Below are positions 37,216 to 47,163 of a stretch of 64,000 nt of DNA, piece by piece (the first letter of the stretch is position 1; every line of letters begins with the position of its first letter). The position numbers were made by a program, and so were the translations under genes. The stretch spans positions 11,832-75,831 of the forward strand of contig CALKQT010000003.1 of NCBI GenBank assembly GCA_937990735.1, given 5' to 3'. The notes under the pieces are model-generated. The model was given only the letters and a program-made list of their open reading frames with translations. It ran no database searches and was not told the DNA's origin. The DNA is from an uncultured Campylobacter sp. GTDB lineage: Bacteria > Campylobacterota > Campylobacteria > Campylobacterales > Campylobacteraceae.

Positions 37216-38481
37216 TTATAGCCCGACCGCGCTTAGGGTCTGATATTTATTCATATAGATCTGCGCTTCGATGCGCCTCATCGTATCGAGTGCGACGGAG
37301 ACGACGATCAGCACGCTGGTGCCGCCGAAATAAAACGGCACGCCCATAAATTTAACGAGCAGCCACGGGATGACGGTTACTAGCCCGAGATAGATCGAAC
37401 CCCAAAACGTAAGACGGCTGGCGACTTCGTTTAAAAAGCTCGCCGTTCCCTCGCCCGGACGAATGCCCGGGATAAATCCGCCCTGCTTCTTTAAATTTTC
37501 ACTAATGTCCTTGGAATTAAAAGCAATTGACGCATAAAAATAAGCGAAAAATATAACCAACACAAAGGTCAAAAAGTTAAAGAAGTAATTGCTAGGGCTT
37601 AGGAAATCGTGGATCTTTTGGATGATCGGATTGGTGCTTGCTTGTAAAATTGTAGTCGGAAACATCAAAATCGCGCTTGCAAAAATAGGCGGAATGACGC
37701 CACTTAAATTTAGCTTGATCGGCACGTAATTCATAATGCGCTTGTTTTGATTCGCCATCAATACCTTGCGCGAAAACGATACCGGAATTCTGCGTTCGCC
37801 TAGCTCCACATATAAAATCGCTCCGATAGTAGCCAGGATAATTAGCACGATCGCGATTAGCTTTAAAACGTTCATTTCGCCGGTATTTACTAAATTTACA
37901 GTACTTCCGATCGCTCTAGGGATGGCGCTTACGATACCCGCAAAGATAATAAGGCTGGTGCCGTTACCGACGCCGCGTTGCGTAATCTGCTCGCCGATCC
38001 ACATCAAAAGCATAGTGCCTGCCAGCATCGAAATGCACGAGATAAAAACAAACTCGTTGGTATTTTCGGCCATTATCGCAGGCGCTCCGGTTTGTCCGTG
38101 GATGCCCTGCAAGCCGATGCTAACGCCGATAGATTGAACCATAGCAATCGCTATGGTGGCGTATCGGATGATCTGCATATATTTCTGCATACCGTCGCGC
38201 TCTTTTTTGAGTTTACCTAAATTTGGAAAGGTTGCGGCAAGCAGTTCCATAATGATCGAAGCGGTAATATAAGGCATGATGCCTAGCGAGATAACGCTGA
38301 ATCGCTCCGCCGCGTTACCGCTAAACATATTAAACATTCCAAAAGCGTTGTTGCTATTGTTTTGAAAAAATTGCTTTATAACCTCAACGTCCACTCCCGG
38401 AACCGGCACATAAGCTAGCAACCTATAGGCAAAAAGAAAGCCCAAAGTAATGAGAATTTTGTTGCGTAGCGATTTATTCAT
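37216..38481 (-). CDS. secY: protein translocase subunit SecY
   Basis: Channel of the Sec translocon. The 421-residue protein has ten hydrophobic segments and the signatures LLAYVPVPGVDVEVIKQFF, FNMFSGNAAERFSVISLGIM, PVSFSRKVL and the late FIPGIRPGEGT. The start overlaps the rplO stop by one base (TAATG). Only 2 bases separate it from map. Confidence 0.98.
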   Translation of the reverse strand: MNKSLRNKILITLGFLFAYRLLAYVPVPGVDVEVIKQFFQNNSNNAFGMFNMFSGNAAERFSVISLGIMPYITASIIMELLAATFPNLGKLKKERDGMQKYMQIIRYATIAIAMVQSIGVSIGLQGIHGQTGAPAIMAENTNEFVFISCISMLAGTMLLMWIGEQITQRGVGNGTSLIIFAGIVSAIPRAIGSTVNLVNTGEMNVLKLIAIVLIILATIGAILYVELGERRIPVSFSRKVLMANQNKRIMNYVPIKLNLSGVIPPIFASAILMFPTTILQASTNPIIQKIHDFLSPSNYFFNFLTFVLVIFFAYFYASIAFNSKDISENLKKQGGFIPGIRPGEGTASFLNEVASRLTFWGSIYLGLVTVIPWLLVKFMGVPFYFGGTSVLIVVSVALDTMRRIEAQIYMNKYQTLSAVGL

Positions 38482-38882
38482 TATTTTTGTCCGCTAGACT
38501 TTACGTTCTCGTCTTTGATCTTGCTAGCGAGCGCTTTTGCGCCTACGCCGATCAGCTTGATCTTTTTAACGGAATTTGAAATTTTATGAACGGATTTGAT
38601 ACTTTCGATCGTGATCTCACTAAGATCTTTGATAGCTTCGATTTTATCGACATTGATCACGTAAGGCTTTTCAAATTTAGAAGTAAAACCTACCTTTGGA
38701 AGCCTTCGCTGAATCGGTTGCTGACCGCCCTCGAAGCCTCTTTTTTCGTGAGAGCCGGTACGCGCGGTCTGACCCTTGCCGCCGCGACCTGCAGTTTTAC
38801 CCAGACCGCTTCCTTGACCGCGACCCAAGCGCTTAGTAGCGTGAGTCGAGCCTGGGGCCTTTTTAAGATTTTCTAATCCCAT
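38481..38882 (-). CDS. rplO: 50S ribosomal protein L15
   Basis: The 133-residue product begins [20 protein letters not shown] and contains [16 protein letters not shown] and [18 protein letters not shown], diagnostic of L15. It lies 12 bases after rpsE and overlaps secY by one base. Confidence 0.98.
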   Translation of the reverse strand: MGLENLKKAPGSTHATKRLGRGQGSGLGKTAGRGGKGQTARTGSHEKRGFEGGQQPIQRRLPKVGFTSKFEKPYVINVDKIEAIKDLSEITIESIKSVHKISNSVKKIKLIGVGAKALASKIKDENVKSSGQK

Positions 38883-38894
38883 CTTTTATCCTTG

Positions 38895-39344
38895 TTAGTG
38901 TTTTAACATACTAAGAGCTTTCATTGTAGCTCTTACGACGTTTGAGGAGTTGTTCGAACCTAGCGATTTGGTGAGGATATCTTTAACACCCGCAAGCTCT
39001 AAAACCGGGCGCACGGAGCCGCCCGCGATAACGCCGGTACCTTCGCTCGCCGGCTTAAGTAAAATTTTGCTCGCATTGTATTTAACTTCAATATCGTGAG
39101 TGATAGTAGAACCATTTAAATTTACCTTGATAATATTTTTAAACGCATCGTCTACCGCCTTTTTAATCGCGTCAGGAACCTCTTTGGATTTGCCGAAGCC
39201 AAAGCCTACCAAGCCGTTTCTATTGCCTACTACGATAAGAGCCGTAAACCTAAACCTTCTACCGCCTTTAACGACCTTCGTAACCCTACCGATATTGACG
39301 ATTACCTCTTCAAATTCTTCTCTATTATACTTTTCCACAATCAT
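38895..39344 (-). CDS. rpsE: 30S ribosomal protein S5
   Basis: The 149-residue product contains [40 protein letters not shown] and [20 protein letters not shown], the S5 double-stranded RNA-binding and ribosomal-ambiguity regions. A normal length for Campylobacterota. It is 9 bases from rplR. Confidence 0.99.
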   Translation of the reverse strand: MIVEKYNREEFEEVIVNIGRVTKVVKGGRRFRFTALIVVGNRNGLVGFGFGKSKEVPDAIKKAVDDAFKNIIKVNLNGSTITHDIEVKYNASKILLKPASEGTGVIAGGSVRPVLELAGVKDILTKSLGSNNSSNVVRATMKALSMLKH

Positions 39345-39353
39345 TCCTTTGGG

Positions 39354-39710
39354 TTATAGTTTGATGCCGTTTTGGCGTAGCGACTCGGCAAAGCTTGCGA
39401 TTACGCCGTGATACAAATAGCCATTGCGATCGAAAATCGCTTCAGAAATACCTTTATCTTTTAGCTTGGAGGCTAAATCTTTAGCTAAGCTAGCCGCGCC
39501 CTCTTTGTTCGCCTTTAAATTTAAAACCTTACCGCTGCTGGCGCACAAAGTCGCGCTCGCCGCGTCGTCAATAGCCTGAGCGTAAACTGTCCTATTGGAT
39601 TTGAAAATAGAAATTCTAGGGCAAGATGCGACGCCTGAAATTTTAGCGCGAATTCTTCTTTTTCTCTTGATTCGTAAAGAGATCTTTCTTTTTAATACGT
39701 TCTGTGTCAT
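39354..39710 (-). CDS. rplR: 50S ribosomal protein L18
   Basis: L18 binds 5S rRNA. The 118 residues include an N-terminal basic tail ([20 protein letters not shown]) and [20 protein letters not shown], ending [17 protein letters not shown] as the family does. It is 10 bases after rplF. Confidence 0.99.
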   Translation of the reverse strand: MTQNVLKRKISLRIKRKRRIRAKISGVASCPRISIFKSNRTVYAQAIDDAASATLCASSGKVLNLKANKEGAASLAKDLASKLKDKGISEAIFDRNGYLYHGVIASFAESLRQNGIKL

Positions 39711-39720
39711 TTCTCAACCC

Positions 39721-40257
39721 TTATTTCTTAGCTGTTTTTCCGGCTTTGCGGATGATATGCTCTTCAAGATACTTGATGCCTTTACCCTTATACGGCTCAG
39801 GCGGTCTGAATCCTCTGATCTTGGCTGCTACTTGACCTACTTGCTGCTTGTCGTCGCCTTTGATGGTTACGACGTTTTTATCTACGGAAATTTCGATTCC
39901 TTTTGGAGATTCAAAATTTATCGGATGCGAAAAGCCCAAATTTAGCTCAAGTACCTTGCCCTTCATCGCGGCTCTATAGCCGACGCCGTTGATTTCAAGC
40001 TGTTTTGAAAAGCCCTCGGTAAGACCAAGGACGATATTGTTGGCTAAAGCGCGGTATGTTCCCCAATACGCCCTGCTCTGTCTATCCTCACCCTTAGGCG
40101 AGATTTCTATCTTTCCGTCTTCGATTTTTACATCGACATGACCTTTTAAATCAAGCTCTTTTTCGTTATTCGATTTTTTAAATTTTAACGACGAGCCGTC
40201 GATTTTGACCTCTAAGCCGCTTGGAATAGAGATCGGTTTTTTACCAATTCTTGACAT
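39721..40257 (-). CDS. rplF: 50S ribosomal protein L6
   Basis: The 178-residue product starts [20 protein letters not shown] and carries the C-terminal rRNA-binding signature [20 protein letters not shown]. It follows rpsH after a 77-base gap, the longest within the spc part of the operon. I see no distinct hairpin in that gap. Confidence 0.99.
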   Translation of the reverse strand: MSRIGKKPISIPSGLEVKIDGSSLKFKKSNNEKELDLKGHVDVKIEDGKIEISPKGEDRQSRAYWGTYRALANNIVLGLTEGFSKQLEINGVGYRAAMKGKVLELNLGFSHPINFESPKGIEISVDKNVVTIKGDDKQQVGQVAAKIRGFRPPEPYKGKGIKYLEEHIIRKAGKTAKK

Positions 40258-40334
40258 AATTTTCCTTTTTATTTGTCTAGGGTATGTCTACTTTTACGAA
40301 TGGATACCACAATGCCATAAAAAGTAGAAACTTC

Positions 40335-40730
40335 TTACCAGATCGTGCAAAGTACTTCGCCGCCGACGCCGGCTTTGTGTGCGTCGATACCGCTCATAAC
40401 GCCTTTGCTTGTGCTAACGACGACGGTTCCATAGCCGTTTTTGAAGCGCTTGATCTCGTCTTTGCCCTGATATACGCGGCGACCCGGAGTTGAAATTCTT
40501 TTAACTTCGTTTATCACGCTCCTGCCCTTTTCGTCGTATTTAAGCACTACGTTGATGATCTTTTTATTGTTTTCCTCTACTACGTTGTAGCTCTCGATAT
40601 AGCCCTTCTCGGCTAAAATTTTAAGCATAGCCTCAACGACATTTGAGTGAAAAAGCTTAGTCGTATCTAGCCTTCGCATCGCAGCATTTCTGATGCGAGT
40701 TAGTCCATCTGAAATAAGATCGTTAATCAT
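40335..40730 (-). CDS. rpsH: 30S ribosomal protein S8
   Basis: S8 organises the central domain of 16S rRNA. The 131 residues start [20 protein letters not shown] and end [20 protein letters not shown], typical of the family. It is 9 bases after rpsN. Confidence 0.99.
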   Translation of the reverse strand: MINDLISDGLTRIRNAAMRRLDTTKLFHSNVVEAMLKILAEKGYIESYNVVEENNKKIINVVLKYDEKGRSVINEVKRISTPGRRVYQGKDEIKRFKNGYGTVVVSTSKGVMSGIDAHKAGVGGEVLCTIW

Positions 40731-40739
40731 CTCTTCTCC

Positions 40740-40925
40740 TTACCAGCTTGCTTTTTTTAGACCCGGGATCAAGCCCTCATTTGCCATCTTGCGAAGGCAA
40801 ACGCGACAAATTCCAAAATCCTTATAAACAGAGTGCGGACGACCGCAAATTTGACATCTGGTATATGCGCGAGTGCTAAATTTAGCGGGGCGTTTCGCCT
40901 TGGCTACCATTGATTTTTTTGCCAT
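40740..40925 (-). CDS. rpsN: 30S ribosomal protein S14, zinc-binding type
   Basis: A 61-residue S14 with two CxxC pairs (CQICG and CRVCL), the zinc-dependent short form. I chose the ATG at 40925, which has AAAAGGAAAATGAT upstream and gives the usual N-terminus [13 protein letters not shown]. The frame extends 6 codons further back into rplE. It is nearly adjacent to rplE. Confidence 0.97.
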   Translation of the reverse strand: MAKKSMVAKAKRPAKFSTRAYTRCQICGRPHSVYKDFGICRVCLRKMANEGLIPGLKKASW

Positions 40926-40926
40926 A

Positions 40927-41472
40927 TCATTTTCCTTTTGCAAAAGGCATGCCGAATAACTCTAGCAATTTAAATGCCTCTTTATCGTTATTTGTAGTCG
41001 TTACAACGGTTATATTCATACCGTGAGTTCTTAAAATTTGATCGTATTCGACCTCAGGGAACATCAGCTGCTCTTGCAAGCCGAAGTTATAATTGCCGTG
41101 TCCGTCAAAGCCCGCTCTAGGTAGTCCTCGGAAATCCTTAACTCTAGGAAGCGCGATAGAGATCAGTTTGTCTAGGAAGGCAAACATCTGCTCTTTTCGT
41201 AACGTAACCATTATGCCTACCGGAAAACCTTCGCGCACTTTAAAGCCGGCAACCGATTTTTTTGCATTGACGATAAGCGCTTTTTGGCCTGCGATCAGCG
41301 AGATAGTATCGGCCATATTTTGAAGCACTTTTTGATCTTTGCTCGATTCGCCCGTTCCTACGCTGATAACGATCTTTTCAAGCGCCGGGATAAGCATAGG
41401 ATTTTTTATATCAAATTCTTTCTGCAAAGCAGCTCTGATGGAATTAGCGTATTTATCTTTTAGTCTGCTCAT
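40927..41472 (-). CDS. rplE: 50S ribosomal protein L5
   Basis: L5 binds 5S rRNA and contacts the P-site tRNA. The 181-residue protein begins [20 protein letters not shown] and contains [20 protein letters not shown] and [20 protein letters not shown]. The ATG at 41472 lies 2 bases after the rplX TGA with GTAGAGGG upstream; an in-frame TTG two codons earlier is less likely. Confidence 0.98.
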   Translation of the reverse strand: MSRLKDKYANSIRAALQKEFDIKNPMLIPALEKIVISVGTGESSKDQKVLQNMADTISLIAGQKALIVNAKKSVAGFKVREGFPVGIMVTLRKEQMFAFLDKLISIALPRVKDFRGLPRAGFDGHGNYNFGLQEQLMFPEVEYDQILRTHGMNITVVTTTNNDKEAFKLLELFGMPFAKGK

Positions 41473-41474
41473 AA

Positions 41475-41708
41475 TCAACCCTCTACCAACGCAACGTTTG
41501 AAATATCCATAGGCATCTCTTTGCTTGTAAAGCCACCTTGTGGATTTTGCTCGGTTGGTTTGATAGCCTTTTTAGCTATTTTACAACCCTCGACGATAAC
41601 TTGAGCTTTTTTAGGAAACACGGCCTTAACGGTGCCTGTTTTGCCCTTATCGTCACCTGCGATGATCTTTACTTGATCGCCCTTTTTAATCTTAAATTTT
41701 ACTGCCAT
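41475..41708 (-). CDS. rplX: 50S ribosomal protein L24
   Basis: The 77-residue KOW-domain protein reads [20 protein letters not shown] and ends [13 protein letters not shown]. It is a short L24 without the C-terminal extension of enterobacteria, normal in this group. Its ATG overlaps the rplN stop by one base. Confidence 0.98.
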   Translation of the reverse strand: MAVKFKIKKGDQVKIIAGDDKGKTGTVKAVFPKKAQVIVEGCKIAKKAIKPTEQNPQGGFTSKEMPMDISNVALVEG

Positions 41709-42076
41709 TATAAAACCTCCGGAGCCAGCGAAACGATCTTCATAAAACCGCCGTATCTGACCTCTCTACCGATAGGACCGAAAATACGAGTGCCGATCGG
41801 CTCTTTTTTTGAATCCAAAATAACGGCTGCGTTCTCATCGAATCTAATTAGTGAGCCGTTGCCTCTGTGCAACTCTTTAGTCGTACGAACGACTACGGCT
41901 TTTACTACTTGACCGCGCTTAATTTTACCGTTAGGGAGCGCTTTTTTTACAGAGCAAATGATGATATCGCCGATTGTAGCGTATCTTCTTTTGCTGCCGC
42001 CCAAAACTTTAATACACATAAGTTCTTTTGCGCCGCTATTATCAGCTACCGCAAGTCTGGTAAAACTCTGTATCAT
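41708..42076 (-). CDS. rplN: 50S ribosomal protein L14
   Basis: The 122 residues [20 protein letters not shown] to [13 protein letters not shown] match L14 along their whole length, with the conserved [14 protein letters not shown] motif ([15 protein letters not shown]). One-base overlaps with rpsQ upstream and rplX downstream indicate translational coupling. Confidence 0.99.
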   Translation of the reverse strand: MIQSFTRLAVADNSGAKELMCIKVLGGSKRRYATIGDIIICSVKKALPNGKIKRGQVVKAVVVRTTKELHRGNGSLIRFDENAAVILDSKKEPIGTRIFGPIGREVRYGGFMKIVSLAPEVL

Positions 42077-42327
42077 TATTCAACTCCTGTTTTCAAAACC
42101 GCTTTTAAGCGAAACGATTTTCTAGCGCTTAGCGGTCTGCACTCGATCGCAGATATGGTGTCGCCGATCTTTACGACGTTGTTTTCATCGTGGATCAGAT
42201 ATTTTTTAAATCTTTTTACGATCTTTCTATATCTAGGGTGCATAACCCTTCGCTCTACCAAAACGGTAGCTGTTTTATCGCCCGCCTTCTTTACGACTAC
42301 GCCTTGAATTTCTCTTTTAAATGCCAT
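42076..42327 (-). CDS. rpsQ: 30S ribosomal protein S17
   Basis: An 83-residue OB-fold protein starting [20 protein letters not shown], with [20 protein letters not shown] and [20 protein letters not shown]. It lies 9 bases after rpmC. Confidence 0.99.
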   Translation of the reverse strand: MAFKREIQGVVVKKAGDKTATVLVERRVMHPRYRKIVKRFKKYLIHDENNVVKIGDTISAIECRPLSARKSFRLKAVLKTGVE

Positions 42328-42336
42328 AACCTATCC

Positions 42337-42519
42337 TTATTTAGCTTTAATAGCGGTGTTGATTCTAGCGATATCTTTTTTGATAGCGCGAATCTCGTTA
42401 GGATTGCTTAGCTGCATAGTTTTTAGCTTTTGTCTAGCCGTAAATAAAAGCAACTTACTTTGTTTCAACATAGAATTTAGCTCAGCTAAATCTTTATCTT
42501 TCAAATCAGTATATTTCAT
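42337..42519 (-). CDS. rpmC: 50S ribosomal protein L29
   Basis: A 60-residue helical hairpin protein: [20 protein letters not shown] and [19 protein letters not shown]. It overlaps the end of rplP by 14 bases. L29 lies at the peptide exit tunnel. Confidence 0.98.
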   Translation of the reverse strand: MKYTDLKDKDLAELNSMLKQSKLLLFTARQKLKTMQLSNPNEIRAIKKDIARINTAIKAK

Positions 42520-42931
42520 TTTCGCTTTCCCTACTTACGATTTTCGTTTTAAAAGGTAGTTTATGAATCGAAAGCATAAGCGCCTCTTTAGCAACCTCTT
42601 CGCTAACGCCGGTCATCTCGAAAATGATCCTGCCCGGTTTTATATTCATTACCCACTCTTCTACGCCGCTCTTACCTTTACCCATACGGGTTTGTAGAGG
42701 CTTTTTGGTAAGCGGTTTGTCTGGGAATACCTTAATCCAAATTTTAGCTTGACGATTCACGAAGCGCGTCATCGCGACACGAGCCGCTTCGATCTGGCGA
42801 GAATTTACCCTACCCGCCTCTACCGCTTTGATACCGAAATCGCCGAACGTCAAGGAATTTCCTCTCGTTGCGTAGCCGCGATTGCGACCTTTCATCATCT
42901 TGCGGTATTTTGTTCTTTTTGGCATCAACAT
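42506..42931 (-). CDS. rplP: 50S ribosomal protein L16
   Basis: The 141-residue product begins [20 protein letters not shown] and has [20 protein letters not shown], the L16 region near the peptidyl transferase centre. It lies 2 bases after rpsC and overlaps rpmC. Confidence 0.99.
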   Translation of the reverse strand: MLMPKRTKYRKMMKGRNRGYATRGNSLTFGDFGIKAVEAGRVNSRQIEAARVAMTRFVNRQAKIWIKVFPDKPLTKKPLQTRMGKGKSGVEEWVMNIKPGRIIFEMTGVSEEVAKEALMLSIHKLPFKTKIVSRESENEIY

Positions 42932-42933
42932 AA

Positions 42934-43629
42934 CTATTTACCTCTTCTTGGTCTGCGTGTTTTTTTAGGCGCATCATCGGTTTTTTCAGCCTGGATGCCT
43001 TTTTGTAAAATTTCACCCTTAAAGATCCAAACCTTAATGCCGATATTACCGTAGGTCGTATGCGCTTCGGCAAAGCCGTAATCGATCCTAGCCCTTAGAG
43101 TATGAAGCGGAACGCGTCCCTCCAAATACCATTCGGTTCTAGCCATCTCCGCACCGCCTAAGCGACCTGCGACGCAAATTTTAATTCCCTTTGCGCCTGC
43201 TTTTTGAGCGCCTTGGATGACTTTTTTCATAGCGCGGCGGAATGCAACGCGGCGCTCTAGCTGCATAGCTACGTTTTCCGCAGCCAAAAGTGCGTTCGAG
43301 CCTACTTTGCGCTCCTCTTTGATATTAATGGCTATGTCTTTATTGACTAGCTTAACGACTTCGCTTCTTAAATTTTCGACCTCGCCGCCTTTTTTGCCGA
43401 TGATAATACCCGGTCTTGCGGCTACGATCGTTACGCGAATTTTCTTAGCCGTTCTTTCGATAAGAATTTGGCTAATTCCTGCATAGTAAAGCTTGGCTTT
43501 TAAAAATTTGCGGATCTTGTAATCCTCGCCGATACTCTCGGAAAGCGTTGCTTTAGAAGGAAACCATCTAGACTCCCAATTTCGATTAATTCCTAATCTT
43601 AAACCGATCGGATTTACTTTCTGTCCCAT
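42934..43629 (-). CDS. rpsC: 30S ribosomal protein S3
   Basis: S3 is part of the mRNA entry tunnel. The 231 residues include [20 protein letters not shown], the KH domain loop [15 protein letters not shown] and [20 protein letters not shown]. The basic end KTRRPRRGK is typical. It directly abuts rplV. Confidence 0.99.
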   Translation of the reverse strand: MGQKVNPIGLRLGINRNWESRWFPSKATLSESIGEDYKIRKFLKAKLYYAGISQILIERTAKKIRVTIVAARPGIIIGKKGGEVENLRSEVVKLVNKDIAINIKEERKVGSNALLAAENVAMQLERRVAFRRAMKKVIQGAQKAGAKGIKICVAGRLGGAEMARTEWYLEGRVPLHTLRARIDYGFAEAHTTYGNIGIKVWIFKGEILQKGIQAEKTDDAPKKTRRPRRGK

Positions 43630-43962
43630 TTACGCTTCCTTCTTACTTGGTTTTGCTACTTCTACGATGATGTGCGAAGTAGGCTTGCGGATACGGCTAG
43701 CCGTACCTCTGGCGCGCGGACGAAATCTCTTAAGCACAGGACCCGCATCCACTCGGCAGCTGGTAACTACGACCTCTTCAGGCTCAAAGCCGCCGTTTGC
43801 GACCGCGCTTGAAATAGCCGTAGCGATATATTTCGCGCCGCGATTAGGCGTAAATTCCAAAGTAGCAAGGGCAAATTCCGCATTCATGCCTTGAATTTGC
43901 TTCGCGATAAGTCTTGCTTTTGTCGGCGAAAGGCGAACAAATTTAATAGTTGATTTACTCAT
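43630..43962 (-). CDS. rplV: 50S ribosomal protein L22
   Basis: The 110-residue protein [20 protein letters not shown] with [20 protein letters not shown] carries the tunnel-lining loop where macrolide resistance changes occur in other species. It is 9 bases after rpsS. Confidence 0.99.
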   Translation of the reverse strand: MSKSTIKFVRLSPTKARLIAKQIQGMNAEFALATLEFTPNRGAKYIATAISSAVANGGFEPEEVVVTSCRVDAGPVLKRFRPRARGTASRIRKPTSHIIVEVAKPSKKEA

Positions 43963-43971
43963 ATTCTATCC

Positions 43972-44253
43972 TTACTTGCCGATCTTTTTCTGCACGGAGC
44001 CTTTGTGGCCTTTGAAAGTGCGCGTAGGAGCGAACTCGCCTAATTTATAACCGATATGATGCTCGGTGACGTAAACCGGGATAAAATTCTTTCCGTTATG
44101 AACGTTAAACGTAAGTCCGATCATCTCAGGCACGATCGTGCTTCGTCTCGACCAAGTCTTGATCGGTTTGTTATCGCCGGCCTTCTTTGCCGCAACGACT
44201 TTTTTCATTACGTGATCATCTACGAAAGGACCTTTTTTTAGCGATCTAGCCAT
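43972..44253 (-). CDS. rpsS: 30S ribosomal protein S19
   Basis: The 93-residue product [20 protein letters not shown] with [20 protein letters not shown] and [16 protein letters not shown] motif ([15 protein letters not shown]) is unmistakably S19. It lies 2 bases after rplB. Confidence 0.99.
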   Translation of the reverse strand: MARSLKKGPFVDDHVMKKVVAAKKAGDNKPIKTWSRRSTIVPEMIGLTFNVHNGKNFIPVYVTEHHIGYKLGEFAPTRTFKGHKGSVQKKIGK

Positions 44254-44255
44254 TT

Positions 44256-45086
44256 TTATTTTCCTTTCCTTCTTGAAATTATAAGCTTATCGCTCGCTTT
44301 TTTATGGCGAGTTTTATAGCCCTTCGTCGGCTTACCCCACGGAGTTACCGGATGGCGACCGGAGTTTTTCTTACCCTCGCCACCGCCGTGCGGGTGATCG
44401 ACCGGGTTCATCGCAGAACCTCTGGTTTGAGGGCGGATACCTCTATGGCGATTACGTCCGGCTTTGCCGATGACGACGTTTGCCCACTCTTCGTTGCCCA
44501 CTACGCCGATACTGGCCATACACTCTGCGAGCACTCTTCTCATCTCACCGCTAGGCAGACGTAGAATGACGTATTTTTCCTCTTTACCCATAAGCTGAGC
44601 ATAGCCTCCGGCGCTACGTGCCATTTGAGCACCTTTGCCAGGTTTTAACTCGATATTGTGCAGGATGGTACCTACAGGGATATTTTTCATCTTCATCGCG
44701 TTGCCCGGTTTAATATCTAATCCGCCCTCGGCAGCGGCTACTACGTCACCTACTTTAAGATCGTTAGGCTTAATAATGTAGCGCTTATCGCCGTCTGCGT
44801 ATGAGATCAATGCGATTCGGCAGTTGCGATTCGGATCATATTCAATCGCCTCGACCTTGCCAGGAATGCCGAATTTATTTCGCTTAAAATCGATAATTCT
44901 ATAAAGTTTAGCGGCTCCTGCTTGTTTATGGCGGCTGGTAATGCGACCGTTATTGTTTCTTCCGGCTGCGGCAGGAATTTTAACAAGCAAGCCTCTAACG
45001 CTAGCTTTTGCAGTGATATCCTCACTACTAAGCCCGGTCATAAATCTTCTACTTGGAGTATACGGTTTATAAGTTTTAATTGCCAT
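44256..45086 (-). CDS. rplB: 50S ribosomal protein L2
   Basis: L2 is required for subunit joining and peptidyl transferase activity. The 276 residues contain [20 protein letters not shown] and the conserved histidine region [20 protein letters not shown]. It lies one base after rplW. Confidence 0.99.
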   Translation of the reverse strand: MAIKTYKPYTPSRRFMTGLSSEDITAKASVRGLLVKIPAAAGRNNNGRITSRHKQAGAAKLYRIIDFKRNKFGIPGKVEAIEYDPNRNCRIALISYADGDKRYIIKPNDLKVGDVVAAAEGGLDIKPGNAMKMKNIPVGTILHNIELKPGKGAQMARSAGGYAQLMGKEEKYVILRLPSGEMRRVLAECMASIGVVGNEEWANVVIGKAGRNRHRGIRPQTRGSAMNPVDHPHGGGEGKKNSGRHPVTPWGKPTKGYKTRHKKASDKLIISRRKGK

Positions 45087-45087
45087 T

Positions 45088-45369
45088 TTACGCCTCCACG
45101 CTTTCTAGACTTGCGCCCTCAGGTAGTTTGACGTAGAATTTTTTCACATCGTTTCTAGCGCCAGTTCTGCCTTTAAATCTTTTTACTTTGCCATCTTGTC
45201 TTAAAGAATTTATCTTTAGCGGAGTGATCCCGAAATAGTTCTTCAAAACGCTCTTTAGTCCGTTTTTCGTAACCGACGGGCTAGTTTGGATAACGACCAC
45301 GCCGTTTTCTTGAAGACCGAGAGACTTTTCCGTATAAAGGATCGTTTTGATATCTGTTATATCTGCCAT
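45088..45369 (-). CDS. rplW: 50S ribosomal protein L23
   Basis: L23 sits at the tunnel exit and docks trigger factor and SRP. The 93-residue protein has [20 protein letters not shown] and [20 protein letters not shown]. It lies one base after rplD. Confidence 0.98.
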   Translation of the reverse strand: MADITDIKTILYTEKSLGLQENGVVVIQTSPSVTKNGLKSVLKNYFGITPLKINSLRQDGKVKRFKGRTGARNDVKKFYVKLPEGASLESVEA

Positions 45370-45370
45370 T

Positions 45371-45985
45371 TTAGTCCTCTTTCACTATTGATTCAAATGC
45401 CGCTTTTTCGAATACGACCGAGCCGTAAACTGCAATTAGGTAAGCATTGACCTCGCTTGCATCGATGACATAGCAATTCTTAAGATTTCTATAGGCCAAA
45501 AGAGTTTGCGCGTCCAGCTCGTTTTTAACGATCAGCGCATCTCTAACGCCCAGCTTCTTAATAAAATTTGCCGCATCTTTAGTTTTGCCGCTTTTTAGCT
45601 CCAAATCGTCGAAGATAAAAATTTTACCCTCGTTTGCTTTCTCATTGATAGCAAATTCCAGCGCAAGTCGTTTTTGCTTTTTATTAACCTTCTGCTCGTA
45701 ATTTCGCTCATTAGTCGGACCGAATGCGACCGCGCCGCCTACCCAGACATTGGTTCTGGTTGAGCCCGCACGTGCGCCACCGCGACCCTTTTGTCGCCAC
45801 GGTTTTTTACCGCCGCCGCTAACCTCGGCGCGAGTTTTAGCGTTAGCCGTATTTGCACGGAGCGAAGCAAGGTAAGATTTGACGTACAAATATAGATTGT
45901 GCGAATTAACCCCCGAAAATTTCGCAGGAATTTCAATTTCGCTTGCTTTTTCCAGTTTTTCGTTAAGCACGCTTACTTTACTCAT
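45371..45985 (-). CDS. rplD: 50S ribosomal protein L4
   Basis: L4 lines the exit tunnel and, in enterobacteria, regulates the S10 operon; whether it does here is unknown. The 204 residues include [20 protein letters not shown] and [20 protein letters not shown]. It overlaps rplC by 4 bases. Confidence 0.99.
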   Translation of the reverse strand: MSKVSVLNEKLEKASEIEIPAKFSGVNSHNLYLYVKSYLASLRANTANAKTRAEVSGGGKKPWRQKGRGGARAGSTRTNVWVGGAVAFGPTNERNYEQKVNKKQKRLALEFAINEKANEGKIFIFDDLELKSGKTKDAANFIKKLGVRDALIVKNELDAQTLLAYRNLKNCYVIDASEVNAYLIAVYGSVVFEKAAFESIVKED

Positions 45986-46560
45986 TTTACTATCCTTATT
46001 CTGCCCATTGCTCCGTTAAATCCAGGAACCGAGCCTTTAAGCACCAAAATTTTATTCTCGGCATCAAAGCTTACGACTTCGTTTTTGGCAGTGATCGTTT
46101 CGTTTCCAGTGTGTCCCGCCATCCTCATACCAGGCTGAACGCGACCCGGCCACTCGCAGTTGCCGATCGAGCCCGGTCTTCGGTGAAAGCGGCTGCCGTG
46201 TGCTGCAGGACCACCTGCAAAGCCATGGCGCTTAATAACTCCCTGATAGCCTTTGCCCTTGGATTTAAAACTTACTTTAACGATCTTAGCTTGGCTCAAA
46301 ACATCTAAATTTTGATCACCAAGCTCGGCATTTTCTAAGCTTAGAGTCGCAAATTTATTAAATTCCTTGCTTAGACTATATTTCTTTTGAATTCCAGCGA
46401 TAGCTTTATTATACGCTTTTCCCTCTGCGTATGCTACGATAGCTTTTTTCTCATCGCAAACTTCGCAAATTTTGGTATTGATAAGTCGCAGAAGCGTCAC
46501 GGGCGTGCTGCTCGTGTCGATCGTCCTACTCATACCTATTTTTTCTACAATATATTCCAT
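45982..46560 (-). CDS. rplC: 50S ribosomal protein L3
   Basis: The 192-residue product begins [20 protein letters not shown]. It carries the diagnostic [20 protein letters not shown] and [20 protein letters not shown], which includes the conserved glutamine methylated in many bacteria. It lies 11 bases after rpsJ. Confidence 0.99.
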   Translation of the reverse strand: MEYIVEKIGMSRTIDTSSTPVTLLRLINTKICEVCDEKKAIVAYAEGKAYNKAIAGIQKKYSLSKEFNKFATLSLENAELGDQNLDVLSQAKIVKVSFKSKGKGYQGVIKRHGFAGGPAAHGSRFHRRPGSIGNCEWPGRVQPGMRMAGHTGNETITAKNEVVSFDAENKILVLKGSVPGFNGAMGRIRIVK

Positions 46561-46571
46561 TGTTTTACCCC

Positions 46572-46883
46572 TTATTTGCCCATCGCGTGAACTTCGACGT
46601 TGACTTCCGGAGCCAAATCAAGCTTAGTTAGCGAATCAACCGTATCTGGCGTAGCCGCTACGATGTCTAACATACGAGCGTGAATTTTCATCTCAAACTG
46701 CTCTCTGGAGTCTTTATTTACGTGCGGAGATCTTAAAACGGTGTAGCGTTTAATCTTCGTAGGCATCGGCACGGGACCTCTGACGTCCGCACCTGTTCTT
46801 TTTACGGCTTCAACGATAGCCGAAACTGTGCGATCTAAAACTCGATGGTCATAAGCCTTGAGTTTTAACCTAATTTTTTGCAT
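46572..46883 (-). CDS. rpsJ: 30S ribosomal protein S10
   Basis: S10 (also NusE) opens the operon. The 103-residue protein reads [20 protein letters not shown] and [21 protein letters not shown] take the ATG at 46883, with AAGGAAAAGTG upstream; a GTG directly before it would add one residue. It is transcribed from a strong promoter 64 bases upstream. Confidence 0.98.
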   Translation of the reverse strand: MQKIRLKLKAYDHRVLDRTVSAIVEAVKRTGADVRGPVPMPTKIKRYTVLRSPHVNKDSREQFEMKIHARMLDIVAATPDTVDSLTKLDLAPEVNVEVHAMGK

Positions 46884-46946
46884 CACTTTTCCTTAATAAA
46901 GAACTTGTCGCAACGCGCGACCCTTTGTTTCAAACAAAAGACGCAC

Positions 46947-46975
46947 ATTATATAAAAGCGCTCCGGCTTTGTCAA
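46947..46975 (-). promoter_or_regulatory. consensus sigma70 promoter of the S10-spc operon
   Basis: On the minus strand TTGACA (46970-46975) is followed after exactly 17 bases by TATAAT (46947-46952). This is a perfect match to the E. coli -35/-10 consensus, which is unusual in Campylobacter, where the -35 box is normally degenerate. It should drive very strong expression of rpsJ and the genes behind it. Confidence 0.88.
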
Positions 46976-47001
46976 GAAAATAGCCAAATTTTATGGAAAT
47001 A

Positions 47002-47020
47002 TTTCCTTTTAATAAGGAAA
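47002..47020. promoter_or_regulatory. operator-like palindrome, copy 1
   Basis: TTTCCTTTTAATAAGGAAA has perfect 7-bp arms (TTTCCTT/AAGGAAA) around TTAAT. It lies 27 bases upstream of the -35 box of the rpsJ promoter. An identical copy occurs 126 bp away at 47128. Confidence 0.7.
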
Positions 47021-47127
47021 AATATATAGAATTTCGAAAATTTTTAGGGTGCTGAAAATTTTCAATACAAAAATTTTTAGATAAATTTAAAATAGATATA
47101 AAAATTTCATAGGATTTTTCAGATTTA

Positions 47128-47146
47128 TTTCCTTTTAATAAGGAAA
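47128..47146. promoter_or_regulatory. operator-like palindrome, copy 2
   Basis: Identical to the 19-bp palindrome at 47002-47020; the identity extends one base on each side. It ends 17 bases before the ATG of the divergent ATPase gene, probably within its 5' untranslated region. The 126-bp spacing equals 12 turns of B-DNA, putting both sites on the same face. Confidence 0.7.
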
Positions 47147-47163
47147 ATTTTAAAATACTTGAT

